Source: Phycisphaerae bacterium | GTDB taxonomy: Bacteria > Planctomycetota > Phycisphaerae > UBA1845 | Reading direction: 5' to 3' | Assembly: GCA_029260055.1 (NCBI GenBank) | Contig: JAJDDX010000263.1 | Span: 1-54,982, forward strand | DNA: 54,982 nucleotides | In this document: positions 14,754 to 24,882 of the stretch, one piece after another | Layout of the letters: every line of letters begins with the position of its first letter | Numbering within the stretch: the stretch's first letter is position 1 | Translations under genes and position numbers: made by a program | Notes under the pieces: model-generated | What the model saw: the letters and a program-made list of their open reading frames with translations, nothing else | Database searches by the model: none | What the model was told of the DNA's origin: nothing

Positions 14754-17543
14754 TCAGGGGCAGCCCCCAACCGGCGAGGGTAGCTCTGTATCGAACCACG
14801 GCGCAAACGCCCCGGCTCCGTTGAGCAAGTCGATCACGCCGATGATGTCGGCCGGGTCGCACGCCCCGCTGTGATCGATATCACAACTGTACCACAACCA
14901 CGGTGGCTCCTGCGCTTGATTCAGGGCATCAATGAGTGAAATAATGTCGCCCGCGTCGGTCAATCCGTCCGCGTTCACATTGCCCGGATGGGCTGTAAAC
15001 GACGCCATGTCGCCGTTACCCTCATACAGGACCCGGGTAACGGCACTGGGTGTCATGGGCTGCTGCATGTGAAGAGTCGATGTGCAATCCGCATGGGGTA
15101 CGACCGAAACGACTGCATTCGCACGGGTATCGTCGCACACCGTCCAGCAATCCGCATCGGTGCCGACCGGCGCCTCGACGACCAGCCGGTCGATGCCCCG
15201 CGGCGCGCCGGCGTCGTGCAAGTCGTGCGGTTGTCGCGCGTCGACCACGCCGTTGGGCGGGTCTATCCACTCGACCGATCCGGCCGGGCACGTCGGAGCA
15301 GTGCCGGGCTCGGGGCACGGCGCGGCGGCGGGTGAAGTGATCCGCAGACGATAACGACCCGACGTAGACGATGTCTTCCCGGCCAACAGCACGTAGTAGG
15401 TCTCGCCGACGGTCAAGTCGTGAAGGCAAACGGAAGCCTGGCCGTCTTGGCAATCGCCCTGGTCATTGCAGGCGATCGGCACGAGCGAGCCGCAGGCCGC
15501 CTCTTCGCTCGACGGGTCGAGCGCGCGGAACACCTGGATGAGCGAATCCGTGGCGTGGAAGTCGATCGTTGAACAGGTGTCAAGCCGCGCAGTGGTCTCA
15601 GTCGCCGTGAACTTCGCCCAAGAGCCGTCGCTGGCGGTCGCGCCCGTGCCGTCCGGATGGCAACAGAATCCTTCGTTCGTCTCGACCGGGTAGTCGCGGC
15701 GCAACGTGCGCACGCCGGTGGCGTCGCACGTTCCGCCACTCCAGCAGTCGGAGTCCGCCTGACAGGGGCGGTCGCTGTGGCTGCACGTGTTCAGCGAGAC
15801 CGCGCCTTTGTCGGGATCGGGGTCCCAGCAGCGGTCGTAGCTGGACGATGATTCATAACACCCAGTGCGGCCCAGCGCAAGATCGACGCACGCGGAATCC
15901 CACTCGATGTAACAGCAGAAGTCGTCTTGTCGACAGACGGTGTCGCAGCAGTAAGCTGAATTGCACCCGATCCCGGCGTGCGGCACGTCACACGCGCCAT
16001 CCCTGAATCGGCATGTCCAGAGCACGCAGTGTTGAGCGCTGACACCGCAAAACTGCCCCGGCTGCCACACGGCCGCGTGGCCCTCGGCGTCTTCGATCGC
16101 TTCGCATTCCTGCCGCGTCAAATCGAAGCAGCCCTCGTCGTCGGACTCGGTGGGCGGCACACAGCAGGCGGCAGTCCCGCACGGCGGATCGAAGGCAGTC
16201 GGATCGTCACACGTCGAGCCCTGAGCCCATCGCCCGCCACTGTACACGCAGGGCAGAAGCGGCGTCTGTGTACACGTAAAGGGGCCATCGTTACTCAACT
16301 CGCAGCAGGCGCCCATCGGCGCCGTACCGAGGCAGTGAACGTTGATCGCGAATCCGGCAAAAGGGATGCCGCCGAACGAAAAGATGTCGCAGGTCTGGTC
16401 ATCATTCAAAAGACCGAAGAGATCATCGGTGGACCCTATCTGTGGATAGCCGGCGACGATCGCCTGGGCATTTCTGTCGAACTTGTACGCCATCCAGAAC
16501 GAGGCACCGGCACCAAGATCGACACCACCAGGGAACTCGAACCGAGCCAGCCTTGGCCCGCCATCGGCAAAGAAGGTCGACGTACCTTGCGTACCGGCGA
16601 TGACCGTGCCGGGCTCACATTCGCTACGCATCTCCGCCGTGACCGTCACGTTCTCATTGCCCGTGCCGACGGCGCCGATCTCGTAACTACTCAGAACGCA
16701 GTCATCAACGAGCAACTCAACGTCGTCCATGAGCCACTCGTCGGCACCGGAGCTCCACGGCATACCCCTCAGATCGGGGTTGAAGTAGGCAATGAATTCG
16801 CGCGTAAACGGCGGCTCGCACCAGACGCGCGCGTGAAAGCCGGCGTACGGGTCGGGCACATGAAAACCAAAACGTCCACATTGATTGAACATGAAATCGT
16901 AGAAGTTCCCGGTGTAACCCATGTCAGCCGGCGTGCCGACCACCCAGCCCGCCCAAGCCGAATCGACCGTCACGCCGAGCCAGAACGTCTGGCCGATGTC
17001 GATCGGTGTGGTCGACAGATCAACGACGATGACATGAAGGCCGTCATCATCGACCACCAGTGAGCCGCCCGCGCCGGGTATGACTACTCCTCCACCGTGG
17101 GGGCAGCGATCGAATAGATCGAAGGTCACCGTGAAGCCCGGACCGGTGCCGTCACCGCCGCCTGCGACCATAATCTCGTAGGCGCTCACACCGCAGCCGC
17201 CGACCGCCACCGTCCTGATGTCGTCCGCTATCCGAATGTCCGGCAGGCCGAGCGCGAGATAGACATTCGGCGGCGGCGTGTTGGAGTAGACGAGGTCTTC
17301 GGCGGGCAGGCCGCCGACCAGCGCACGATGCTCCCCCGTGGCCGGGTTGACGTAGTGCCGCGTTACCGGCACATCCGGCGCGATGGCCACGACGCGCTCG
17401 GTCGATTCGTCACCGTCCGATTCGAGCGGGCCCGGCTCCGCGGCCTGCGCCACCGTTACGACAACGAGCAGCGTAGTCGCACACACAACAGACGCACGAT
17501 GGTGCCAACCTCGCCGCGCGGCGCGGCGAGAAGCCACGAACAC
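14754..17543 (-). CDS. Secreted Cys-rich dockerin-like protein, array copy D
   Basis: 929 aa from a GTG at 17543, which has AGAGGG 6 bases upstream (17550-17555) and is followed by a usable signal peptide (SVVCATTLLVVVTVAQAAE). The frame is open for another 118 codons, but those translate inverted repeats and a REP hairpin, so I reject the longer start. Modules: two beta-rich, Cys-rich repeats (GACCEL, AACCVPP, YCCDTVCRQDDFCC), an insert with CQADSDCWSGGTC, PPC-like module (WAKFTATETTARLDTC), NGVVDARQPH, dockerin-like pair and end GGCP. Function unknown. Confidence 0.8.
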   Translation of the reverse strand: MFVASRRAARRGWHHRASVVCATTLLVVVTVAQAAEPGPLESDGDESTERVVAIAPDVPVTRHYVNPATGEHRALVGGLPAEDLVYSNTPPPNVYLALGLPDIRIADDIRTVAVGGCGVSAYEIMVAGGGDGTGPGFTVTFDLFDRCPHGGGVVIPGAGGSLVVDDDGLHVIVVDLSTTPIDIGQTFWLGVTVDSAWAGWVVGTPADMGYTGNFYDFMFNQCGRFGFHVPDPYAGFHARVWCEPPFTREFIAYFNPDLRGMPWSSGADEWLMDDVELLVDDCVLSSYEIGAVGTGNENVTVTAEMRSECEPGTVIAGTQGTSTFFADGGPRLARFEFPGGVDLGAGASFWMAYKFDRNAQAIVAGYPQIGSTDDLFGLLNDDQTCDIFSFGGIPFAGFAINVHCLGTAPMGACCELSNDGPFTCTQTPLLPCVYSGGRWAQGSTCDDPTAFDPPCGTAACCVPPTESDDEGCFDLTRQECEAIEDAEGHAAVWQPGQFCGVSAQHCVLWTCRFRDGACDVPHAGIGCNSAYCCDTVCRQDDFCCYIEWDSACVDLALGRTGCYESSSSYDRCWDPDPDKGAVSLNTCSHSDRPCQADSDCWSGGTCDATGVRTLRRDYPVETNEGFCCHPDGTGATASDGSWAKFTATETTARLDTCSTIDFHATDSLIQVFRALDPSSEEAACGSLVPIACNDQGDCQDGQASVCLHDLTVGETYYVLLAGKTSSTSGRYRLRITSPAAAPCPEPGTAPTCPAGSVEWIDPPNGVVDARQPHDLHDAGAPRGIDRLVVEAPVGTDADCWTVCDDTRANAVVSVVPHADCTSTLHMQQPMTPSAVTRVLYEGNGDMASFTAHPGNVNADGLTDAGDIISLIDALNQAQEPPWLWYSCDIDHSGACDPADIIGVIDLLNGAGAFAPWFDTELPSPVGGCP

Positions 17544-17549
17544 CTCACG

Positions 17550-17555
17550 CCCTCT
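17550..17555 (-). promoter_or_regulatory. Ribosome binding site that sets the copy D start
   Basis: AGAGGG on the minus strand, 6 bases before the GTG at 17543. It favours this start over the ATG at 17897, whose leader would be repeat-derived. Confidence 0.55.
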
Positions 17556-17607
17556 TGGGTTCGCCGTTCGAACGTCGTGTAGCGCCTCGGAAAGAACGCG
17601 ACACTCA

Positions 17608-17675
17608 GAGCCGCGACCGTGAGGGAGCGGACCCAGTGGCGCTCGTGGCAAACCGCTCCCTGACGGTCGCGGCTC
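17608..17675. repeat. 23-nt inverted repeat upstream of copy D
   Basis: Arms 17608-17630 (starts GAGCCGCGACCGTGAGGG) and 17653-17675 pair at 22 of 23 positions around a 22-nt loop. It has the look of a dispersed intergenic repeat rather than a terminator, since no T-run follows. Similar GAGCCGCGACCGT repeats seem familiar from planctomycete genomes, but I cannot check this here. Confidence 0.75.
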
Positions 17676-17713
17676 GGAGCACCAACGTCGCAGCTTTGGT
17701 GAACCACCAGGCC

Positions 17714-17829
17714 GGGTGGCCCACCTCCTCCGGAGGTGGGGGAGGCGATGATCACCATCCGTTGGCCAATCGCGGGGCTCCAGCACGCCTGGCATCGTCT
17801 CCCCCATGTCCCAAGGACATGGGCCACCC
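17714..17829. repeat. Convergent pair of family 1 REP-like hairpins (BIME-like)
   Basis: Forward copy: GGGTGG 17714-17719, stem 17720-17728/17732-17740 (CCCACCTCC), tail GGAGGCGATG. Reverse copy: 17793-17829, stem CCCATGTCC 17803-17811/17815-17823, ending CCACCC. These are the elements seen around the RAYT gene 16 kb away, with different but fully paired stems. They lie between array copies E and D and bring that spacer (17544-17932) to 389 bases. I see no gene in the spacer. Confidence 0.8.
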
Positions 17830-17932
17830 GCCACCCGCCGGAACGGCGTACGGCAATGCTGCGACTTCATCGATGCGCTACAGTCGTTCGATTGCACGGG
17901 AGCACCTCCGATTCGCCCGAGCCCCTGAGCGG

Positions 17933-20900
17933 CTACGGACAGTCACCCATCGTATCAGGAAGGACCACTCCATACCAAGGATCAAATGCAGCCGCCCCAT
18001 TGAGCAGGTCTAGCAGCCCCACGATGTCGGCAGGCTCGAGTGCGCCGCTGTGATCGATGTCCGCCTGCCATTCGTCGCAGGCAATGGTCGCCACGCCATT
18101 GATGCAGTCGATCAGCGAGATCATGTCCGAGGGATCAGTGACTCGGTCACTGTTGACGTCACCGGGCAATGAGCCGATGCAACTCGAGTTCGCGCCTTCG
18201 ATTAACGCGGCACAAAGCCACTGCCCCGGCGTGATCGGTCGATCGAATTGGAGCGTGGCACTTGCGCCACTGACCGTCACATGCACGATGGTCAGCGTGG
18301 GATCGGACACGGCGTAGGCGTCCGGCGTGTCCGGCAGCATAACGGGAGCCACGCCCAGGAAATAGAGCGTGATCGAATCCCAGCCCCGCCGCGCGCCGGC
18401 ATCGCTTGGTTCGTGCGGCTGACGGGCGTCAATGGCCAGGTTCGGCGGTGTGCTTCCGGTAAGAACCCAATCCGCTTGACACTCATCCGGAATGCCGTCG
18501 TCGTCACAGTCCTGGCTTGCGCCGCTTGCGATGTCGTCGAGATCCGGAATGCCGTTCCGGTTGCAGTCGGGTGCGATACTGCCGACATTCAGCGTACCGA
18601 TGAATTCGTCGCCATCCCGCACGCCAACGCGGATGAGATAGGACTGCAACTCGTCCACTGCGAAAGTGATCTCAGCGCCGAGGCCGCACACGCCACCCGC
18701 GTTGTCATCGCAGATGATCCGGCGGTCGACGGTCGCCGGGCACTCGTTGTCGGCGTAAGCGATCAGGATAGTGTCCTGATCCGGCTCGGCGCAGGTATCC
18801 ATGGTAACGATACCGGTTGCCGTGGCCGTGAAGACGTACCACACGTCGCCGGTCATGCCCGGCGCGCATGTCTCCGTCGGGCAATCGAGCGTCGCACCGA
18901 TCGTGTCGAACGTGTTGACGACGCCGGCGCCGATCGCATAGCCGCATGTGTCGTTGTCCGGCACGCTGCCCGCGCCGGTGCACGGGTCCATGGCCGGCGA
19001 GGTGACGCGGACACGATAGGTACCCTTGGTGTCCGCCCCTTTCGAATCGACCAGCACATAGTAGGTATCGCCAATGACAAGGCCCTCGAGACAAACAGCC
19101 GCTTGGCCGTCCAAGCAGCTCGTCCATTCGCTGTCGTCGTTGCACCCGATCGGCACGAGCGAACTGCACGCAGCCTCTTCGGAGGTTTGATCGGTCGCTT
19201 TGAACACCTGAAGCAGTCCGTCGGTGGCCGGGGCCATGTTGGCACCGCAGGTGTCGACTCGCGCCGTCGTTTCGGTCGCCTTGAACTTCGCCCAGACGCC
19301 GCCGTAGCCCGTCGTGCCGGCCCCGTTCGGATGACAGCAGAAGCCCTCGTCGGGGCTGCTGGTAGCCCGGTCGTTGCTCAGGTCCATGCGGCCGTCCGCG
19401 AGGCACTGCTGACCCTGCGGGCAATCCGACGAGTTGGCCACGTCGAAGCACTGATCGTGGTTACCACCGTCGCAGTGGAAGTTCAAACACTGCTGGCCGC
19501 CCGGGCAGGGCGGGTCGTTGGGGCCACCGCAATCGGCACCGCCGCACTCGTTCAGCATGACGGCGCCGGCACCTGCAACCGGGCTGTAACAGTCATCGTT
19601 GGCGACCGGGATCGAATCCCCACAGGTGAGGAGTGCGCGGGTGACACACGTGCTGTCCCACCCAACATTGCAGCAGAACGAGTCCTGGTCGCAGACGGCG
19701 TCGCAACACGACGGCACATTGCAGCCGTTGCCTGGGTGAATGATGTCGCACGGCCCCTCGGCGAAGCGGCAGACCCAGCTAATGCAGTCTTGCGGCCCTA
19801 CGCCGCAGAACTCGCCCGGCTGCCACACGGCCGGGTTGCCGTCGGCGTCCTGGTTGTCCGGCTGCGCGCACTCCTCCTCGGGCATGTTCCTGCACGTTTC
19901 GCCATAGGGCGAGTACGGCGGCAAGCAGCAGGCAGCGGTACCGCAAGGCGGATCGAAGGCGTTCGGATCGTCGCAATCGCCATCCAGGACCCAGCGCAGG
20001 TCCCCCCATGCGCAACTCGCCTGTTGCGTGTGACGGCAGAACTCTCCGCCGGGCTCATGAATGTCGCAGCACGCGCCTTGGGGCGTCGGGCCGAGGCAGT
20101 TGACGTTGATGGCGAACCCCGCATAGGGATTGCCCTGGAACCAGAAGAAGTCGCATCCGCCCGACTCGTTCAGCAATCCGAAGAGGTCGTCCGTGAACCC
20201 GAGTACAGCCTGCCCCGACACGATGGCCGACGCGGCCCGGTCGAACTTGTAGGCCATCCAGAACATGTTATCAGTGCCCAGATCAACACCGCCCGGAATG
20301 TTGAAGCGCACCCAGGCGGGCGCGCCATCCGCCGGGAACTGTGCCTCCCACTGTGTGCCTGGTATGACATGGCTTGCGCCGCAAGACCGCTGCAACTCAG
20401 CCGTCATCGTCACGTTCCCGCCGCCCGTGCCGACCGCACCGATCTCAAAGCTGCTGAGGACACAGCCATTGGTGGTGAGCCACACGTCATCCATCAGCCA
20501 TTGCCCCGCGTCCAGGTCGAACTGCATGCCCGTCACGTCGGAGTTGATGTAAGCCGGGAACTCGGTGTCGAAGGGCGGCTCGCACCAGACGCGGGCATAG
20601 AAGCCCTCGTACAGCGGCGTGCCGTGGAAATGGGCGCGGCACGGAACATACGGGAAGTCGTACACGGGGCGCGTGTAGCCGACGTCGGCCGGCGTACCGA
20701 AGACCCAGCCGGCGGTTTCCGAATCGACCGAAACGCTGATCCAAAAAGACTGCTCGACGGTGACCGGCGCGGCCGTCAGATCCACGAAGACGGTATGCAG
20801 GCCGTCGTGGCCGGTCGTGACCGAGCCGCCCGTGCCGGGAATCAACTGCCCGCCACCGTGCGGGCAATCGTCATAGAGGGCGAAGGTCGTCGTGAAGCCG

Positions 20901-21328
20901 GGTCCGGTGCCGTCGCCGCCACCTGCCACCTGAATCTCGTACGCCCGGACGCCGCACCCGCCGATCGCGACCGTGGTGATATCGTCGGCAATGGGGATGT
21001 CCGGGATGCCGAGCGCGAGAAACCACGCTGGCGGCGGCGTGTTGGAGTAGACGGGGTCCTCGTTGGGCAACCCCGTGGCAAGCACACGATGTTCGCCCGC
21101 CGATGGGTTGTAGTAATGGTGATCGACCGGCACACCAGCCGGGAGCTGACGCACGTATTCGGCGGAGCCGGTAGCGAGGGGTCCCCCGGCCCCGTCGTTC
21201 TCCGCGGCCATCGCCGCCATCGCGCTACATGCGACGCTGAAGGCAACGACGATAGCCGCGGCCGGCCGCGCGCCGCGCTCGTGTTCTCCGCTACGTGTCC
21301 CCGCCTGGCCACTCGTGCGAACCGTCAT
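17933..21328 (-). CDS. Secreted Cys-rich dockerin-like protein, array copy E (longest)
   Basis: 1131 aa; AAGGAGG at 21335-21341 supports the ATG. Signal peptide 1-42. Beta-rich module 1 about 95-260, module 2 about 270-415, Cys-rich repeats 418-570 (GACC 418-421, AACC 465-468, CC-VC-CC-WD-C module 541-569), two DCPxGQQC-type inserts 600-645, PPC-like module 1 at about 660-780, a second PPC-like module 790-915 (DNDTCGYAIG to GTLNV), a calcium-binding pair DCNRNGIPD (921) and DCDDDGIPDEC (940), DARQPH 967-972, and a dockerin-like pair 1056-1110 with canonical GDVNSDRVTDPSD. It ends GDCP. Only copies E and F have the second PPC module and the DCN repeats. Probably a large surface or secreted protein; function unknown. 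Confidence 0.87.
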   Translation of the reverse strand: MTVRTSGQAGTRSGEHERGARPAAAIVVAFSVACSAMAAMAAENDGAGGPLATGSAEYVRQLPAGVPVDHHYYNPSAGEHRVLATGLPNEDPVYSNTPPPAWFLALGIPDIPIADDITTVAIGGCGVRAYEIQVAGGGDGTGPGFTTTFALYDDCPHGGGQLIPGTGGSVTTGHDGLHTVFVDLTAAPVTVEQSFWISVSVDSETAGWVFGTPADVGYTRPVYDFPYVPCRAHFHGTPLYEGFYARVWCEPPFDTEFPAYINSDVTGMQFDLDAGQWLMDDVWLTTNGCVLSSFEIGAVGTGGGNVTMTAELQRSCGASHVIPGTQWEAQFPADGAPAWVRFNIPGGVDLGTDNMFWMAYKFDRAASAIVSGQAVLGFTDDLFGLLNESGGCDFFWFQGNPYAGFAINVNCLGPTPQGACCDIHEPGGEFCRHTQQASCAWGDLRWVLDGDCDDPNAFDPPCGTAACCLPPYSPYGETCRNMPEEECAQPDNQDADGNPAVWQPGEFCGVGPQDCISWVCRFAEGPCDIIHPGNGCNVPSCCDAVCDQDSFCCNVGWDSTCVTRALLTCGDSIPVANDDCYSPVAGAGAVMLNECGGADCGGPNDPPCPGGQQCLNFHCDGGNHDQCFDVANSSDCPQGQQCLADGRMDLSNDRATSSPDEGFCCHPNGAGTTGYGGVWAKFKATETTARVDTCGANMAPATDGLLQVFKATDQTSEEAACSSLVPIGCNDDSEWTSCLDGQAAVCLEGLVIGDTYYVLVDSKGADTKGTYRVRVTSPAMDPCTGAGSVPDNDTCGYAIGAGVVNTFDTIGATLDCPTETCAPGMTGDVWYVFTATATGIVTMDTCAEPDQDTILIAYADNECPATVDRRIICDDNAGGVCGLGAEITFAVDELQSYLIRVGVRDGDEFIGTLNVGSIAPDCNRNGIPDLDDIASGASQDCDDDGIPDECQADWVLTGSTPPNLAIDARQPHEPSDAGARRGWDSITLYFLGVAPVMLPDTPDAYAVSDPTLTIVHVTVSGASATLQFDRPITPGQWLCAALIEGANSSCIGSLPGDVNSDRVTDPSDMISLIDCINGVATIACDEWQADIDHSGALEPADIVGLLDLLNGAAAFDPWYGVVLPDTMGDCP

Positions 21329-21436
21329 GACTTGCCTCCTTGACCGTGCTCGGCCACACGCACGTTACCCCACCGCGCGTTGAGCGGTCGATCGTGGATT
21401 CGAATCTGAGGCTGAGGCGTAAAGCGACCTCAGCGA

Positions 21437-24400
21437 CTACGGACAACCTCCTGCTGCCGTCGGCAGCTCAGCGCCGAGCCACGATGCGAACGCGTTGGCA
21501 CCGTTGAGAAGATCGATCAGTCGGATGATGTCGGACGGATCGCACCCACCGCCACGATCGATGTCCGTCTGCCAAGCCTCGCAGGGAATGGCGGACACCT
21601 CGTTGATACAGTCTATGAGTGAAATGATGTCCGCGGGGTCCGTGACTCTGTCGCCACTCACGTCGCCCGGTAGTGAGCCGATGCAAACCGACTCGCCTGT
21701 CTCGTTGTATGTGATACAGGTCCACTGCCCCGGTGTGATCTGCCGATCGAACTGAAGCGTGGCCGTGTACTCCGCAACCGTCACACCCACGATGGTCAAC
21801 GTGGGATCGGAGAGGGCGTACGCGTCGGCCGCGGCGGACGGTAGCATGCCCCCGCACGTGAATTGGAGCGCTATCGAATCCCATCCCTGCAAAGCACCCG
21901 CATCGTTCGGCAAGTGCGGCTGACGCGCATCGACCGCACACGTCGGCGGTGTGCTTTCCGCGAGGATGCAGCACTCATCCGGGATGCCATCGCCGTTGGC
22001 ATCGATAGAAAAGCCCCATGTGATGTCGCACTCGTCGGGCCACCCGTTGTCGTTGCAGTCGTGGCTTGTCCCGTCGGCGATGTCGTCAACATCCGGAATG
22101 CCGTTCTCGTTGCAGTCCAGCGCCACGTCGCTGATCGAAAGCGTGCCGGTGAACTCGTCACCGTTGCGAGCGGCTAGACGCACGTGATAGCGTTCGAGTT
22201 CATCGACGCTGAAGGTTATGGAAGAACCGACACCGCACGCCCCGCCCGCGTCGTCGTTGCAGACGATCCAGCCGTCGGTCGTTGTGGGGCAATCGCCGCC
22301 GTCGTACGCGATCAGGATGGTGTCCTGATCCGGTTGCCCGCAGGTATCGATCGTGACGATGCCGTTGCCGAGCCCCACGTATTCGAACCACACGTCGCCG
22401 GTCATGTCCGGCGCGCATGAGTCCATCGGGCACTCGACCGCCGCGTTGGTCAGATCGAACGTCGTCGTGCCTATGACTTGGGTTGCCAAGTCGCATGTGT
22501 CGTTATCCGGCACCTGGTCCGGATCCGCGCATGGCTCAGCCGCCGGCGACTCGACGCTGACCCGGTAGTAACCCTTCGTACCCGCCGTCTTCGAATCGAG
22601 AAGGACGTAGTAGGTCTCGCCGATGGTCAGATCGTAGAGGCAGATCGACGCCTGGCCCTCATCGAGGCAGCCGCCGTCGTCGTTGCACCTGATCGGCACG
22701 AGCGAACTGCACGCCGCTTCCGGCGAACTGTGGTCCGTGGCACGGAACACCTGCAGGAGCGCGTCGGTGGCCGGCTCGTTATTCGCCGCGCAGGTATGCA
22801 CGCGTGCGGAGGTCTCGGTGGCCGTGAACTTCGCCCAGATACCGCCGTAACCGGTCATCCCCGCTCCGTCTGGATGACAACAGAAGCCCTCGCCGGAGCT
22901 GACCGTGGCCCGGTCGTTCGTCATGGTCGTAGCGCCGTCGGCAAGGCACTGCTGACCCAGTGGGCAATCCGCGTCGGCAAAGCACTGGTCATGGTTGTCG
23001 GAGCACTCGTTGAGCATAATGGCGCCGGCACCTGGGACCGGGCTGTAGCAGTCATCGTTGGCGACCGGAAACGAGTCGCCGCAGTAGGCGTGAGCCCGGG
23101 CGACGCACGTGCTGTCCCATCCGAATAGGCAGCAGAACGGGTCCTGATCGCAAACAACATCGCAACACGTCGGCACGTTGCAGCCGAGGCTCGGATGGAC
23201 CAAATCGCACGGTCCTTCGGCGAAGCGGCAGACCCAGCTAATGCAGTCTTGTTGCCCCTCGTAGCAGAACTGACCTGGCTGCCAGACAGCCGGGTTGCCG
23301 GCTCCGTCCTGGTTGTCCGGATCGCCGCACTCGGCCTCGGACATGTCGCGGCAGGTTTCACCAAACGGCGAGTAGGGCGGCAAGCAGCAGGCAGCGCTAC
23401 CGCAAGGCGGATCGAAGGCGTGCGGATCGGCGCAGTCGCCCCCCTCGGCCCATCGCTGCAACGGCCCGAGGCACCGGGCCTCGGCGGTCTGTCGACACAG
23501 CTCACCGCCCGGCGCGTTCGAATCGCAGCACGCGCCCTGCGGCGGGCTCCCTAAGCAGTTGATGTTGATGGGAAATCCCCAGCCGATGTCCCACCACATC
23601 GTGCAGTTGCCTGCGTTGTCTTGCTCACCAAGCATTTCCTCCGTGAAGCCGAGCCAGGCCGGCCCAGTGACGATCGTGCTGGCGCCGCGGTCGAACTTGT
23701 ACGCCAGAAAGAAGGAGGCGCCACCTCCCAGATCCACGCCTCCGGGAAAGACGAAGCGCGCCAGCGACGGCGAGCCGTCGGCGAAGAACTGCGCCTCAGC
23801 TTGTGTACCCTCAACGAGAGGGTTGGAACCATAGACACAGGACCGCTGCAACTGAGCCGTGATCGTCACGTCAACGTCACCGGTTCCGACCGCGCCGATC
23901 TCGTAGCTGCTGAGGATGCAGTCGTCGACGATCAACTCCACGTCGTCCACTGCCCAATACCCTGCTCCGACTGACCACTGGTCCCCGGTCAAGTCATCGT
24001 TGATGTACGCCGGAAACTCGGCGGTGTACGGTGGCTCGCACCAGACGCGGGCGTGAAAGCCGGCGTAGAGGTTGGTGCCGCCAAATCGAGCGTGGCACGG
24101 CTCGAACATGAAGTCGTATACGTTGCGCGTGTAGCCGACATCAGCGGGCGTGCCGAGCACCCAGCCGGCAGAACCCGAATCGAACGACACACCGATCCAG
24201 AAAGAACGATCCACGGCGACCGGCACGTCGCTGAGATCGACGACGATGTATTGCATCGCGTCGTTGCCCGTCGTGATCGAGCCTTCCGTCCCGGGAATCA
24301 CCTGGCCGCCGCCGCCGGGGCAATCGTCATAGAGCGCGAAGGTCGCCGTGAAGCCCGGCCCGCTTCCGTCACCACCGCCTGAGACCAGAATCTCGTACGC

Positions 24401-24772
24401 GCTGATGCTGCATCCGTTGACGGCGGCCGTCTGGATGTCGTCAGCCACGAGAATGTCGGGCAGGCCGAGCGCCAGGTACACGTCGGGCGGCGGCATGTTG
24501 GAGTAGACGGGCTCCTCGAGAGGAGGTTCCGCGGCCATCGTGCGATGCTCGCCGGTGGATGGGTTGTAGTAGTGGTGTTCGACCGGCACGCCGGCCGGAA
24601 GCTGACGCACCTGCTTCGCGGACGCGATGTCGACGGGTACCCCTACACCGTCGTCTCCCGCCGCCGCACTGCACGCAACACTCGAGAAAGCGGCGATCAC
24701 CGCTGCCGCTCGCAAACCGTGCCCGTGTCTCGCTCTACGTTCCCCCACGTTGCCACTCGCATAGACCGTCAT
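21437..24772 (-). CDS. Secreted Cys-rich dockerin-like protein, array copy F
   Basis: 1111 aa; AAGGAGG at 24779-24785. Nearest relative of copy E: the same MTV start, the same ribosome site context, the same second PPC-like module (DNDTCDLATQ), and the same switch from the DPPDGVVDARQPH form to the PPTCAVDARQPH form. It differs from E by a third DCN/DGIPD-type repeat (DCNENGIPD, DCNDNGWPDEC, DANGDGIPDEC) and by one DCPLGQQC insert instead of two. Dockerin-like pair GDVSGDRVTDPAD and DIDRGGGCDPSD; ends GGCP. E and F look like the most recent duplication in the array. Exported; function unknown. Confidence 0.87.
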   Translation of the reverse strand: MTVYASGNVGERRARHGHGLRAAAVIAAFSSVACSAAAGDDGVGVPVDIASAKQVRQLPAGVPVEHHYYNPSTGEHRTMAAEPPLEEPVYSNMPPPDVYLALGLPDILVADDIQTAAVNGCSISAYEILVSGGGDGSGPGFTATFALYDDCPGGGGQVIPGTEGSITTGNDAMQYIVVDLSDVPVAVDRSFWIGVSFDSGSAGWVLGTPADVGYTRNVYDFMFEPCHARFGGTNLYAGFHARVWCEPPYTAEFPAYINDDLTGDQWSVGAGYWAVDDVELIVDDCILSSYEIGAVGTGDVDVTITAQLQRSCVYGSNPLVEGTQAEAQFFADGSPSLARFVFPGGVDLGGGASFFLAYKFDRGASTIVTGPAWLGFTEEMLGEQDNAGNCTMWWDIGWGFPININCLGSPPQGACCDSNAPGGELCRQTAEARCLGPLQRWAEGGDCADPHAFDPPCGSAACCLPPYSPFGETCRDMSEAECGDPDNQDGAGNPAVWQPGQFCYEGQQDCISWVCRFAEGPCDLVHPSLGCNVPTCCDVVCDQDPFCCLFGWDSTCVARAHAYCGDSFPVANDDCYSPVPGAGAIMLNECSDNHDQCFADADCPLGQQCLADGATTMTNDRATVSSGEGFCCHPDGAGMTGYGGIWAKFTATETSARVHTCAANNEPATDALLQVFRATDHSSPEAACSSLVPIRCNDDGGCLDEGQASICLYDLTIGETYYVLLDSKTAGTKGYYRVSVESPAAEPCADPDQVPDNDTCDLATQVIGTTTFDLTNAAVECPMDSCAPDMTGDVWFEYVGLGNGIVTIDTCGQPDQDTILIAYDGGDCPTTTDGWIVCNDDAGGACGVGSSITFSVDELERYHVRLAARNGDEFTGTLSISDVALDCNENGIPDVDDIADGTSHDCNDNGWPDECDITWGFSIDANGDGIPDECCILAESTPPTCAVDARQPHLPNDAGALQGWDSIALQFTCGGMLPSAAADAYALSDPTLTIVGVTVAEYTATLQFDRQITPGQWTCITYNETGESVCIGSLPGDVSGDRVTDPADIISLIDCINEVSAIPCEAWQTDIDRGGGCDPSDIIRLIDLLNGANAFASWLGAELPTAAGGCP

Positions 24773-24882
24773 GACTTACCTCCTTGAAAGAAGTCCAGCC
24801 GGCGGCGCGGTACCCCACTCGCAGGCCCGCCGGCGGTCACAATTCGCATCAGCGAGACCGAGGCGCGTAGTTGCCTCGATCC

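Noticed and set aside
17544-17897. N-terminal extension of copy D from an upstream ATG
   Set aside because: The added 118 codons translate an inverted repeat and a REP hairpin; the signal peptide would be internal.
18248-21343. A 1031-codon open frame on the plus strand opposite array copy E
   Set aside because: It mirrors copy E, its translation is Arg/Ala/Val-rich with no recognisable domain, and such antisense frames are expected in GC-rich DNA. Copy E has a ribosome site, signal peptide and family conservation.
17933-24772. Copies E and F as an assembly duplication
   Set aside because: They differ throughout in sequence and module number, as do their spacers, so they are real separate genes.
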